From Pholiota molesta (taxonomy: Eukaryota; Basidiomycota; Agaricomycetes; Agaricales; Strophariaceae), in assembly GCA_014925825.1 (NCBI GenBank), contig JACGCK010000134.1, positions 1 to 64,000 of the forward strand: a stretch of DNA of 64,000 nucleotides, given 5' to 3'. Position 1 is the first letter of the stretch. Each line of letters opens with the position of its first letter. The position numbers and the translations under genes were made by a program. The notes beneath the pieces are model-generated. The model had not been told where the DNA came from and did no database searches. It worked only from the letters and a program-made list of their open reading frames with translations. Of this stretch, positions 1-10,995 are shown one piece after another.

Positions 1-766
1 TTAAGTACGTTGTCCGTGTTCAGTGTGTAGCGTGCTTCAAGTCGTCGGTTCGATTGCCAGCGGGGTTTTTTTTTTTCTAATTCATATGTTACGCGCGGCC
101 GCTCACAGCCTCACTCATACACGCGCCAGCGCATGCGCCGCGCTGCTCCAGGCGCCCACTCTGCTCAGTCATAGCAGATTTACATGTAAGATGCTCGCAG
201 GGCGACGCATTGCCCCACGCGCGTGTACGCGCCGCACTCGCCACATTGTCGCACGCCCGCGTACGTGCCGCATTGCCGCACGTACATCTAACCGGGAGCT
301 TTCACAAGTAAGATCTATTTTTGTCAGACTGGACAGTGTGTCGAGTTGTTCTATTGCTCGTTCTGCAACACCGGGCGCTTAGGGATTTGGCTGGACTACC
401 TGCATGAGGGATATTATTATCATGGGGGAGAGTGCTGGGAGGTGTCCACAATATTGCATACAGTACCAAGCCCTTGAGTTGGCTTTTCTGACTATTAGGG
501 ATGGTCATTGGGAAGAGTACTGGGAGATGTCCACATTACTTATTGTGTCAAATAGATATCCTATGGTTCACTCAACTACTCAAGAAGCCTTGTGACTGCG
601 AGAAACCATCAAGGTATCAAAACATTCTCGCGCGTCGTTTGCTGGTTCTCTTCTGCACCATTACATCCCGCTCATTCTCTCCGGCGCTTATATTCAGTCA
701 CTCTCTTTCGTTTGCTTTAACTTCTCATCCTATTCCGCCGCACGTCAACCATCGCTCGTCCTCACA

Positions 767-1349
767 ATGCCATGCATCGCTGTTTGCACCAATCCCAAAG
801 CCGAACTCGACACGATTGAAGATGATGTGCTCATCCAGGGCGCACTCGCCGCAATCAGCGACCTTGCACATTGCCCGGACGACTGCAAGTTCCTCATATC
901 GTTCGTCTTTTTTGATTTTTTCTTTCTTCTCATTCATATAAGTGTTCGTAGGAAAGGGCCTCATGGATTTGACGACCACTTAACGGGGCGCGTCTACTCA
1001 AACAAAGACGTTTACCTTGGGGCCATCCACTTTACGATCAAGGAGCCCACAACGCCGACTCTTTTCCCGCCTGCCGCAAACACTGGTTGGATGAAGAAGA
1101 AATTCACTTCATACAAGGAGAAGAGGGAAATTTTGTACGTTTTCGCTCGTTCTGTTTTCGATGTGCGTATTCATTCGACTAGAAGAACTTAGGTGTACTT
1201 TACCGCCCACCGGCGCCATCATTGGTATGTCTTTGTCTTTTCTCAAGCAGAAAAGCTAATTTTTTTTGATAGCTATCTTGCTATCTTGTTATCTTGTTCG
1301 AGTGTTGTGCTCTCCCCGCTGTAATATAATTGCCCATTTGTATTCTTAG
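767..1349 (+). CDS. Small unknown protein (predicted 4 exons, about 141 aa)
   Basis: I do not recognise this gene. The start codon follows a pyrimidine-rich leader typical of basidiomycete genes. A frame-consistent model is 767-900, 952-1134, 1193-1224 and 1273-1349, with donors GTTCGT, GTACGT and GTATGT. The first three exons encode a soluble-looking protein with an acidic N-terminus and a basic stretch near the end of exon 2. The last exon is hydrophobic, low in complexity and the weakest part, so the gene may have lost its true 3' end. A palindromic repeat array begins about 150 bp downstream, which fits truncation by rearrangement. The existence of a gene is moderately supported; its function and 3' end are not. 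Confidence 0.4.
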
Positions 1350-1499
1350 AGTTGTAAATAGCATATCTTGTAGCTTGAATTTTATATCCAACTTTTCCTA
1401 ATTACAAGAGGCCGACTTGACAACACTATTTACGCTGTCGCGCGCCTGTGCGACCGCGCAATAGGGTGCGCATTTTAGAATACTACTGGACGAGCCTCA

Positions 1500-2580
1500 C
1501 GCGCGCATTCCAGTGGCATTTGACTCGAGCGCTTGCGCGGGGGTCGGGCCGCGCGCTAGGGATCCAGCGGAATACCACTGGATGAGCGCGGTGACAGGGA
1601 TACCGTGGAATTCCACTGGATGAGGACCGTGCCAGGGATTCCAGTGGAATTCCACTGGATGAGCCGCACGCTTGCGATCCAGTGGACTTTCACTGGATGA
1701 GCAGGACGCTTGCGATCCAGTGGAATTTCACTGGATGAGCCGCACGCTTGCGATCCAGTGGTATTCCACTGGATGAGCCCTGCGCGAGGGATCCAGTGGT
1801 ATTCTACTGGATTGCTCGCGCTGTCATGGTCGCGTATCATCCAGTGGAATTCCAATGGATTCCCTCGCGTGGGGCCCGTCCAGTGAAATTCTACTGGATC
1901 CCTCTCACAGGGTTCATCCAGTGGAATTGCACTGGATGCCATGCGCGGCCGCAAAGCCAGTCGCGCGCGACCAATCCTGGATCCCGGGCGCGGCCGCATA
2001 TCCACTGCAGCGCTCGTGGCTCATCCGTGCAGTAGGATGGGGCGCGCGCGGCTCATCTAGTAGTATTCCGCTGGACTGCTCGCGCTGTCGCGCAGCCGCA
2101 CAGCCGTGCGACAGCACGAGGCGGTCGCCGCGGCAGGGATTCCAGTGGAATTCCACTGGATGAGCCGCACGCTTGCGGTCCAGTGGAATTTCACTGGATG
2201 AGCAGGACGCTTGCGATCCAGTGGAATTTCACTGGATGAGCCGCACGCTTGCGATCCAGTGGTATTCCACTGGATGAGCCCTGCGCGAGGGATCCAGTGG
2301 TATTCTACTGGATTGCTCGCGCTGTCATGGTCGCGTATCATCCAGTGGAATTCCAATGGATTCCCTTCCGCGGGGCTCATCCAGTGCAATTCTACTGGAT
2401 CCCTCGCACAGGGTTCATCCAGTAGAATTGCACTGGATCCCATGCGCGGCCGCATAGCCAGTTCGACTAATGCTGTGTAATTTCCACTGGATCCCGGGCG
2501 CGGCCGCATAGCCACTGCTGCGCTCGTGGCTCATCCATGCAGTAGGATGGGGCGCGCGCGGCTCATCCAGTACTATATTC
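1500..2580. repeat. Palindromic minisatellite in two ~0.5 kb blocks
   Basis: About 18 copies of an imperfect palindrome, consensus CCAGTGGAATTCCACTGG with an EcoRI-like centre, recur every 35-48 bp. They are separated by short GC-rich spacers such as ATGAGCCGCACGCTTGCG. Two blocks (about 1556-2050 and 2060-2570) are near-identical direct repeats offset by about 500 bp, each ending in NotI-containing sequence (gcggccgc). Mutations often keep the arm pairing only partly, so the units are diverged. Every open frame across the array merely reads the repeat. It is not a prokaryotic CRISPR: the host is eukaryotic, the conserved unit is itself a palindrome and the spacers recur between blocks. Confidence 0.85.
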
Positions 2581-2726
2581 ACCCAGTTTAAATACTATTA
2601 AATGTGTTCCAGTCTTATTAAATGCATTCCAATAAAAGTGATATTCATACACAATGTTATATACAATATAAAGCAAAGGAAGGAAAAGCAGAACCAACCC
2701 CTGCGATATCTATATCAGAGGTGGCG

Positions 2727-2815
2727 GTGAATGTCCTGGGTGCACTTGGCATAGATGTACCGTGTGCACTTGAGCTGCATGTACAGGGTGCATTTGGCAC
2801 GGATGTACATGGTGT
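2727..2815. repeat. Short degenerate tandem repeat (~30 bp unit, 3 copies)
   Basis: Three successive units resemble gggtgcacttggcatagatg followed by tac. They are imperfect and lie between the palindrome array and a HET pseudogene. No coding function is supported. Confidence 0.4.
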
Positions 2816-2880
2816 TATACCATGTTTACATATGAATGATATCCGGATTTATCTGTACATCTGTGCTTATCAAACACTCT

Positions 2881-3160
2881 CCGATTTGTGTTATAGAACT
2901 TGATGTGTGCTGGTACAAGACGTTCCTGTAAGGTCCACAATAACGCTGGGGTCGTCAGCCACAGTGCATGGTCTTCGCAAGGTAAGCGATACGGATCGCA
3001 GACCTCCGATACCATTGATACATCGAGCGTACAAGTAGGTGTCATCGAGCTCAGCGCTGCTTGCCTTGCTGATGCCGTTCCCTTCCACCCAGCCGAGAGT
3101 GCGTCCGTGGTGCAGCGCAGCAATCTTGCTCAAGTCGACGCGCTTTCGGTATCCTTTTTC
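2881..3160 (-). pseudogene. HET-domain gene fragment, copy A (degenerate)
   Basis: The minus strand is homologous at DNA level to the segments at 8385-8740 and 10690-10995. Conceptual translation gives broken pieces of a heterokaryon-incompatibility (HET) domain. The signature normally reading WVDTCCID appears as WVEGNGISKASSAE. A frame change then gives a SMYQWYRRSA-like piece, and another gives TLQERLVPAHIKF. Such HET genes act in non-self recognition and cell death, but this copy cannot encode a full domain. It is the most altered copy at the WVDT motif. Confidence 0.6.
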
Positions 3161-3657
3161 TGTCAATTTTCTGTTATGGTGGGGGCGTTCAAGCGTGTCC
3201 TCCGCCACGTTAAGTTGAAAGTTACGCGACATAATATTGACATTGTGACACGTCACGATCACCTTGTCTTTCCACAACATCGACCGCCGTCCTTGCAAGT
3301 ACCGATAATTTGTTCTGAGTGCCTTTGAGTACCCCTCCTTTCATGCTGTCCATCTTGTTCAACCATCTCACAAACCAATTCACCACGATCCTAACAAACC
3401 CTTGCGCATTTCGAGGACATCAACCCCAAACACCTCCGCCAACGCGTTCCGAAATGCCAGCACCACATTGCCCCTCGCAATTGATACAAATAACATACAT
3501 AAGAAACGAGTCCAGAAGCCGAACTACACAGCAAAGGAAAAATCTACGGAAACAACACACACACTTGCCCAACGAATAAAATAAAGGAAGTCCGACGTCA
3601 ACCGCACATCATCATCATCATCATCCCCAAGAACCCGCCCACCACCCCGCGCCCGGG

Positions 3658-6353
3658 TCACAGCAGCCGATTCGCTGCGCCACCCACCCCGCGCGCCATC
3701 CGCAGCAGCACGATGTTCGCCGACAGACTCGAAAACTAGCGCACACCCGATCAGAAGTTAGCACGCGACACACCGACGACAGGAAGCAAGGAAGGAAGCA
3801 AGGAAGGAAGCAAGCAAGAAAGGAGGGAGGGAGGGAAGGAGGAAAGACGCACCCCGTTCCCCACGAACACCTCCGCGCGCACCGCAAGCGCCATATCCAC
3901 GGCCACGCTCACGCCCTGCTCCTCCCTTGTCAGCCCCGCCTCCCACGCGCCACCCTTCTCCCGCCCCCATCCGCCCCACCGCCACGCCCATTCCGCCCAG
4001 GACCACAAGGCCGCGCGCGCCCCCGCGCCCCAGCCCGGCTGCGCGTCGGGGTTGTAATTGGGGTTAGGACTCGGAGGCGCGTGCGCAAGGGAGGCCGGAT
4101 GCGCAGACGCGAGGTCCGGCGTCGCCACGACGCGCGCCCACCCGTCCGCGAGCAGCGCCCCGCGCAGCGCGTCGACGAACGCGGGCCACCCGTTCGTGAG
4201 GACGTACACGTGCTTTAGCCTGTGCGCGTGCCCCGTATTCGCGGTGGTGGTGGTGTTGTCGTCCGCCTCCGCGTCGTACTGGGCGCGCACGGCGCGGAGC
4301 CTCCTCACGACCTGCTCGATCGACGGGAGACAGTGCTTCAGATAATACCTCTCCCTTTCCTCTTCCCCCCTCTCGCCGTCCATGCCCTCATCGTCCTCAC
4401 CATCCCCACCCCCATGCCCACCCCCATCCTCCTGGACGCCTGCCCCGCCCCCGCGCGCCCGGACCGGATCAAACGGATCGCGCAGCGCCGCGTTCACGCC
4501 GAGGTACGGCGCGCCCCAGCGCGCAAGGCGCACGCAGTGCCGCCCGTAGTCGCCGCGGCGGAGGTGCAGCGCGAGCACGCCGGGGAGCATCGGTGCGTCG
4601 CCACCCTGCTCCTTGTCGCCCTTGCCGTCCTCCTTCCTACCCTCATTTCCCTTCCCGGAATGGGTGGTATTGCGCGCAGGAGGCGGTCTAGTCTCTGCAT
4701 TTATATTTGTGTTTCCGTTTGGATTCGTGTTCGTGTTCGAGTTCACGTTCACGTCCGCGTCCGCGTCATCAGGCAGAAGCGCCCCAAACGCCCCTTGCAC
4801 GCTCCGCGCCACCGCACGGTCCACGAGCGGCGACCACGCGAACCCCCGCAGCACCGGCCCCGCCAGCACCTCGCCCAGCACCGGCCCGATCCGCTCTTGC
4901 GCGCCAAAGAACCTGCGTACAGAAAAAAACACCCAGTTAGCAACGCACAGCACGATACACACCCCACGCACGCACGCACGCACGCACGATACCCTCCGTG
5001 CGACCATGGGTGCGCGGGCGATTGCGGGCGGGCGATATGTGGGTGCGCGGGCGAGAAACGAACCGAAACGAAACGAAGCGAAACGAAACCGAAACCCACT
5101 CAGCATCAAACACCCTCCGCGCCCCGCGCGCACGCGCAGGGTCCTCGCGCACGGCGACGCACCGCGCGCCGCGGACGTCCGGCGCTTGCAGGCGCCGCGC
5201 GAACCACGCGAGGATCGCGCGCCCGTCGGCGTGCGGGCCGGGCGCGGGGTGCGGGTACGTGTACCGCGCACGTTTGCCCTCAGTGGGGGTTGGGGTGGGG
5301 ACGGACGCGTTTGCAGCCACAGCGGCTTCGTGCGTGCGCAGGCGGAACGAGAGTGGCGTCAGCACGCGTCGTCTAGTCAGGAAGTGCGGAGAGACGTACC
5401 GTACGTGTCATCGTCCTCGTCGTCTGCAATGGAGTCGTGCGCCGGCGCGTCGAGCCCATACACCACCTCCACGACCTCACTCGGCGCGCAGACGTGCTCA
5501 AAATACGCCGCCGACACCGCGCGCCGCGTCCGCGTCGCATTTCCCACATCCTCCACGCCAACCACGCCCGCGAGGACGCCGCCGACGAACGCGCTGAGCG
5601 GGACGCGCGTCGGTCTGAGGGCGAAGTCATAGAGGGTGTATGGGAGGGGGAGGCGCGACCAGGTGTACGGCTCGAAGACGGGCGTGCGCGCGGAGGCGGT
5701 GAGGGTGAGGTGGGTGGTGAGGATGCTGTGTGTGTGAGGTGGGTGGGTATATGCGCAGGGGATGGATGAGTAGGATGAATGAGTAGCGAGAGAGGGACGC
5801 ACGCTTCTTGTAGGACGTTGTTCAGGCCGTGCCCACAGACGTGGTCCGGGAACCTCAAATATGTTCCTTGTGCCTCGCCGTTTGCTGGGGGCGTGCTCCG
5901 CACGCCCCTCTCGGCGCTGGATATTCGTGTATTCGTTGAGCGCCAGTGGTGTTGCGGAAGCGCCCTCTCCTGCTGCCAGACGTCCGCGTACGACGGCGGC
6001 ACGCCCCCGTACAGGAGCACGAGCGCGAGCAGGAGCGGGGGCACCAGCAGCACCGCATACACCACCGTGCGCAGGCGGAGCCTCGGGCGGCGCAGGTGCG
6101 GCAGGCGGTGGGGGCCGGGCAGCCAGGCGGGGGCGGACGGCGACGGCGGCAGAGAGAGGCGCAGGGGCACGGCGGGCAGGGCGACAGTGACGCCGAGGCG
6201 GTGGCGCAGCTGCAGCTGTATGCGCAGCATCAGCGCGGACACGGCGCGCGGCCAATGCCGCTGCGCGGGGGCGGGCGGGGGGTGGTCGTAGTGCGGCTTC
6301 GTCGCCAGAGGGAGGCGGTCGTGGCTGGGGTAGGGGGTGCAGTCTGCGGCCAT
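3658..6353 (-). CDS. Golgi-type O-fucosyltransferase-like protein (5 exons, 760 aa)
   Basis: Exons 6353-5803, 5725-5405, 5372-5100, 4912-3853 and 3735-3658 splice in frame. The N-terminus is proline-rich, followed by a hydrophobic anchor (VVYAVLLVPPLLLALVLLY) that suggests a type II Golgi membrane protein. Conserved pieces include LRFPDHVCGHGLNNVLQEA, HLRRGDY (nucleotide-sugar binding in fucosyltransferase-like GT-B folds) and a C-terminal block ending GNG|FSSLSANIVLLRMARG split by the last intron. I recognise this as a basidiomycete family usually annotated as O-FucT-like; donor and acceptor are not shown by sequence. Exon 4 carries Asn/Thr- and Gly/Glu-rich low-complexity inserts. The 6353 start is preferred over the in-frame 6536 ATG because a TATA-like element (6490-6497) lies between them. 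Confidence 0.75.
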
Positions 6354-6539
6354 TCTGTGGGGGCGAGGAGGAAGAGGGGGGCAGCGTCGATGCTGCGAGC
6401 CCAACTCGTAGCTCGTTGCCTGCCTGCCACACCCCAGCCGATCGGCGTATCTGACGTCACTCGAAGCGTCTGCATTTAGGTTGGAGAGGCCTATATAAAG
6501 CATATCGCAGACAGCGGCACCCGGCGCTGTCGCCATCCG

Positions 6540-8330
6540 CGATGCGCAGCGGGCGGCTCATGCGGGTGCCGTGCGCCCTATCTTCCGCCTTCGATGCATC
6601 GATACTAGATAGAATCGTAGGCCGAGAATGTAGGCATTCAGCCACTGGACATATCCCATCAGCCTATGCTTGTACTGCTTCAAATATAGCGCACATGCGT
6701 GGATAACGACTGGCAGTGGCACCATTGGTGTGCTGTTTATATTAGGAGGTGCACGCACCGGCCACGCCTTATAAATCATGGAGCCTTCACGCAACTCGCA
6801 ATATATACTGAACGGCATCGCTTTGCCCAATGCAAATAGGTCGCCATGTATGACGGACATTGACCGTCAGCGACTGAGATGCACAACAGAAGGATGGTCA
6901 ATGTCATGGAACTCCCCGTTGAAGTTGACGGTATGTATTCATTTGGTGTCCATCGTTCGAGCTGCTTCCGGGATCTTGAATTGCCAGGCGCTGATCCGTG
7001 ACTCACCCCCAGGAAGTGGCCGCAACCGAAGAATGATCCTCATCTCGACACGTCGAGGAACGCCTTAATGACCCTATCCAAATACACCCCATTCTGAATC
7101 GGACTCCATCGATCCGCTCCTCGCCCAAACGACGCGCGAAACCGCAACAGCAGAAAGCAGCAACCCGCGCGTTGCTCGACGTCATCCACGCACCACACCC
7201 TCGACGCGACGCGACGCGCACCAGCTGCGCCACCTCCCCCAACCCTTGCCCAGCCCCCTCGTCCTGCAGCGCCGCACCTGGACATCCAAAACCCGGCACC
7301 TGGACATCACCCACCCAGGTAATCACCCACCCAGGTAAGTAAGCAAGCATCATGATGTGCCTCTGTCCCGCCTTCACGTTCCACGACCTACCGCGAGCCT
7401 GTCGCGCATGCGGCATCCCAGTCGCACTGGCAGATGCACGTCCGCCGTCTGCAAGTACTCGTAGATCACCGCGTGCTCGCGTGCTCGCGATGCAGCTACG
7501 GCGCATCCACATCCAGCCGTATCCCAAAGTGGGGCTAAGATGAAGCCGACACTTGATACCGCTCGTGCTCGGAAATAAGTATGGTCGATATATAATAATT
7601 AATCCCTACTGTAGTCCTACTTGGATTTGTGTAATATAGCAGCGTCGGATCGCGAGTTCCCTTCCGCCACGCAGCGTAGGTCACTTTGCGGCCGCGTACG
7701 GATAGGCATGGGGTAAGATGCCATATCTAGCACCTACCAGTACTTACGAGCACGAGCGTATAGGTCGCCGCAGTCCAGGTGCGGTTATATTATACTTATA
7801 CTAGTCTAAGAAGAGCTGCCTTCGTGCTTCTGGAAATTCACCGCACCGCGTTCATAAACCTCGCCTCTCCCAATAACACTCATTCAGTAAACACTCATTC
7901 AGTAATTCGAAGCGCGGTCTCGGAAGAAAGAAAGAAAAGCTCACAGCATAAAAGACGGATCGGCATTGTGTGAACTTGACTGTTCAGCCAGCAGAATTCA
8001 TTTGGGTCGCGCAAGCCGCTCGGCCGGCGTACATAGTATAGCATTCCACTCGACATTCGAGACACTCAAATCCGCCTCCAGTCACGTTTATCGACCAGGA
8101 GCGGCGGCGTGCTGCGGTACGCGAGCCGGCGGGTCTGCTGCGCGTCGGCGACGGAGAGGGTGGCGGCGCCGGTGTGGGATCGTGCAGAATGACTATGGCA
8201 CATATATAGTTTTTGCACAATATATGTGCCATACACTGGCACATCCATGCGTGTTGGCAGCACAGCAGAATGCATGCCGCTAATCGACAACGTTTCGGAA
8301 GGTGCATCGAGCGAGTCATAATTGACGCAG
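6540..8330. other. Gene-poor interval
   Basis: I see no supportable gene here. Open frames at 7003-7543 lack family features or consistent splice sites. Visible structures are a tandem atcacccacccaggta duplication near 7305-7335 and a perfect 13-bp inverted repeat at 8194-8206/8221-8233 (tatggcacatata with its complement, loop 14 nt), which could form a hairpin. Confidence 0.5.
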
Positions 8331-8384
8331 TATTTATGTTTTGTTTACACTTCGCACTTGGTTTCGTTTACTGTCCACAAGATA

Positions 8385-8740
8385 GCTTCAGTAGACGGAG
8401 ACATTCCTCGGCGAGAAGCCAGGAGGATATCAAAAGCTCGTCGACTTACGCTCAGCTACGGACTACGTCTCCGCTGGGTGGACACGATCTGCATCAACAA
8501 GGCAAGCAGCGCCGATTTCGATGAATTAAGAATCTATTTGTACGCTCGATGTATCAACGGTATCGGAGGTCTGCTATCCGTATCGCTTACCTTGCGAAGA
8601 CCACGCATGGCTAGCGACCCCAACGCTAGTGTACTCGCGGGTGGACCTTACAGGAACGCCTTGTACCAGCACACACCAAGTTTCATAACACGAATTGGAA
8701 AGCGTTTAATGAGCACAGATGTATAGATCAGTCGCATCCG
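8385..8740 (+). pseudogene. HET-domain gene fragment, copy B (frameshifted)
   Basis: This copy best preserves the HET signature. One frame reads WVDTICINKASSADFDE, matching the WVDTxCIDK..S core. The next recognisable piece, SMYQRYRRSAIRIAYLAKTT, is in another frame. TRGWTLQERLVPAHTKF then follows, followed by NTNWKAFNEH. At least one frameshift and an in-frame stop separate the blocks, so the copy is dead. The copy-specific nucleotide changes show it is not a recent duplicate of copies A or C. Sequence to about 8990 may be further decayed 3' part of the same gene. Confidence 0.7.
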
Positions 8741-9049
8741 AAATTACTTGTCGATCGAGTCATCGAAGTGGGTAGTATGCCCATTTCGCAACGGGCAGCA
8801 ACGCGCGAGGAGGACGCCGCCAATCTCTCATGGAGATCTTCAACATCGGCTCCGAGTCGTTTGTCCTCGCAGCCCATCCTACTATCTCCAGGGATCGCGT
8901 CGCACTATGTTGGGCCCGACTTGCTAGACCGATCCGTATGGACGAAGGCCGCTGCCCAGAGACTGCGCGGGGCGTAACAGTATCTAAAGACAGATTCGCG
9001 CAATAACTCGCGCCAGCAGCCAGCATGAATAATCCTCGCGCACGCTTCA

Positions 9050-9991
9050 TCACGCCCACGTCATCTTTGCGAGCGCGAGAAGGTCCTCCGCCATCGGCTG
9101 GCGCTGTAGTGGGATGGCCAGCGCACAGAGCCGTCCATAAAGCATTCGTTGTAAGAGAGTGCCCGGGACAGGCACAGGGGGGAGGGGGACCGTGTCGTAG
9201 CCCGGAAGCACAGCAATAGGGTCAACGACATCGAGCACACGGACAACGAGTGTCGGCCCGCGCTTTTTGTGTTCGCGGAGAGTGGAGAGTTCAAACCGGA
9301 CCTTGATGGTGCCTACAGAGAGCGGGATCAGCACGAGAGCGTGGACGCGAAGATGGAATGCCTGACCCGTCAATGGAAAGAAGGTACCACCGGTCCCCAC
9401 CGCGAATGCTTTCCGCGGAAAGAGCAGCCGGAGCACCTTCGCGCGCGTAACGTACGTAAGGTGATGCTTTTGGTGGGCGAGATCTAGATAAAACGAGTCC
9501 GACAGGTGGACCTGGTATCGTCCAGTTTTGTTCGCGATGTCCAATTTGTCGATATCAGCGATGAGTGCCTCGCTGATCAGCTGGTCCGCGCGGGAGAGTG
9601 CCAGCAAGGCTTTAAATTTATTATGTTTGACCAGCTCCAGCACCTTCGGGCCCCACACGTCGCCATGCGTGCCCAGCAGGTCTCGGCCACTCTTGAACTC
9701 CGCCGCGCTCTCGCAAATCCGGAAGCGCACCCCCGCATAGAGTTCGGGCCCCTCTGCGGGACTATAGTAGTAAAAGACGCCTTTTGTGCCCTCAGGAAAA
9801 GGTGTCTGAATACGGCGGCCTCCCGGATATTCGTATTCATACAAACAGCGCAGCTGGGGTCCGTCGATGAGCGTGCGCACGTAGGGCTCCACCTTCCCCG
9901 ACAGATCGATCGCCTCCTGGCCCACTGCCTCCAGGCGCTCGGGGCAGAGCGTGCGCAGCTTAAAGACAGACGGGACATACGGGCGTCGCAT
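9050..9991 (-). CDS. Conserved-looking orphan protein, single exon, 313 aa
   Basis: One uninterrupted frame with an ATG at 9991 and good amino-acid composition encodes a soluble protein with no signal peptide or membrane segment. Recognisable stretches are GVFYYYSPAEGPELYAGVRF, LGTHGDVWGPKVLELVKHNK and a C-terminal half rich in beta-prone hydrophobic runs. The style matches lineage-expanded hypothetical proteins of Agaricomycetes, but I cannot name a domain or function. It is intronless in an intron-rich neighbourhood and sits between two HET pseudogenes, in a region that looks fast-evolving. It could be a recent duplicate or a retro-copy. Confidence 0.65.
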   Translation of the reverse strand: MRRPYVPSVFKLRTLCPERLEAVGQEAIDLSGKVEPYVRTLIDGPQLRCLYEYEYPGGRRIQTPFPEGTKGVFYYYSPAEGPELYAGVRFRICESAAEFKSGRDLLGTHGDVWGPKVLELVKHNKFKALLALSRADQLISEALIADIDKLDIANKTGRYQVHLSDSFYLDLAHQKHHLTYVTRAKVLRLLFPRKAFAVGTGGTFFPLTGQAFHLRVHALVLIPLSVGTIKVRFELSTLREHKKRGPTLVVRVLDVVDPIAVLPGYDTVPLPPVPVPGTLLQRMLYGRLCALAIPLQRQPMAEDLLALAKMTWA

Positions 9992-10689
9992 GACACGTGT
10001 CCCTTTCGACGTCTACTAGTAGGGGAGAATCAACGGACTGTGCGGCATGCACTGAACGGGGAGAAACGCACTGCAAGCATCCGGGTTCCTAAGGGTGACA
10101 TAGGTACCTTTAAGGCATGTGCAGATGCTATGGAGCACCATGAATTCACCGCTGGCGCAGGACGAAGCTTGAGCTGGTGGAAGGACCGAGAGAGGCCCGA
10201 ACGCAATTCCTGCAGGCTAAGCATAGCTTCCGATGCACCTGGGCTGGGATTTGTCGACGGCAGATGGTGTACGCTGACTAGTGACTACGCGCACTGCGTC
10301 CGGCCACTTGCGGTTGTCGTCGATGGTTTCTCGATGAGAAAGGGAAAGAAGTTCTATGAAGAGGTGAGCGGGAGGTGGACGATTTGGACAAAGGCAAAGA
10401 CGCAAATCGGCGCAAAAGTCGAACGTCGAACGACCAATCACCTTGTGACCGTGATGATTAAGCACGTGACTTATACTAAAGTAATGCAATTTGAATATAT
10501 ATAAAAAAACAAAAAACAAAAAAAGGAGGCGAAATTGATGAACACTTTGTGCAGCAAAATTCCAACAAATTTCTAAAAGCAAAGCAGCTTTCTTCGCCTG
10601 GACTGCACCACAGCACTTATATGTCCAAGATTGGATGAGATACGGCATCTTGGATCTGTACGAGGCCTGGCGAAGCGAGTTATGCTGCA

Positions 10690-10995
10690 TGGCAGAAGGG
10701 ATACAAGACGTTCCTCGGCGAAAGGTTGGAAGGATACCAAAAGCTGGCGCTGCAAGACCGCTATGCTCCAGTATGCTCCACTACGGATTCACTCTCGGCT
10801 GGGTGGACGGGCTGGGTGGACGCGGTCTGCATCAACAAGGCACGAGTGTATACGCTCGACGTATCATTGCCAAAGACATGCCTAGCAACCCGGCGCTAGC
10901 GCTAGTGTACTTAGTCGCGGGTCAACCTCACAGGAACTTCTTCCATCAGCACACATAAAGTCCTACAACACGAATTGCAAGGCATCTAACAAGCG
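10690..10995 (+). pseudogene. HET-domain gene fragment, copy C (deleted)
   Basis: This copy shares long DNA stretches with copy B (cattcctcggcg-like start, ggcacacataaag-like end). It has lost about 70 bp after the ctgcatcaacaaggcacgag segment, removing the SMYQRYRR block. It also carries a partial duplication of the gggctgggtgga motif. Only VDAVCINKA-like residues and a RNFFHQHT-like tail remain. No full reading frame survives. Confidence 0.6.

Noticed and set aside
1556..2515. Open frames of 80-152 aa across the palindrome array
   Set aside because: The translations only repeat the minisatellite (EFHWMIRD.., SGIPLDE..) on both strands; no independent coding signal.
1500..2580. CRISPR-like repeat-spacer array
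   Set aside because: The host is a fungus, the conserved unit is itself a palindrome, spacers are shared between the two blocks and no cas-like genes are present.
4222..5632. Long plus-strand frames (384 and 339 aa) opposite the fucosyltransferase-like gene
   Set aside because: They are GC-driven antisense shadows of a well-supported minus-strand gene, with Arg/Pro/Ala-rich composition and no domains.
9506..10504. 332-aa plus-strand frame
   Set aside because: Mostly antisense to the 313-aa minus-strand gene, with biased composition and no family match.
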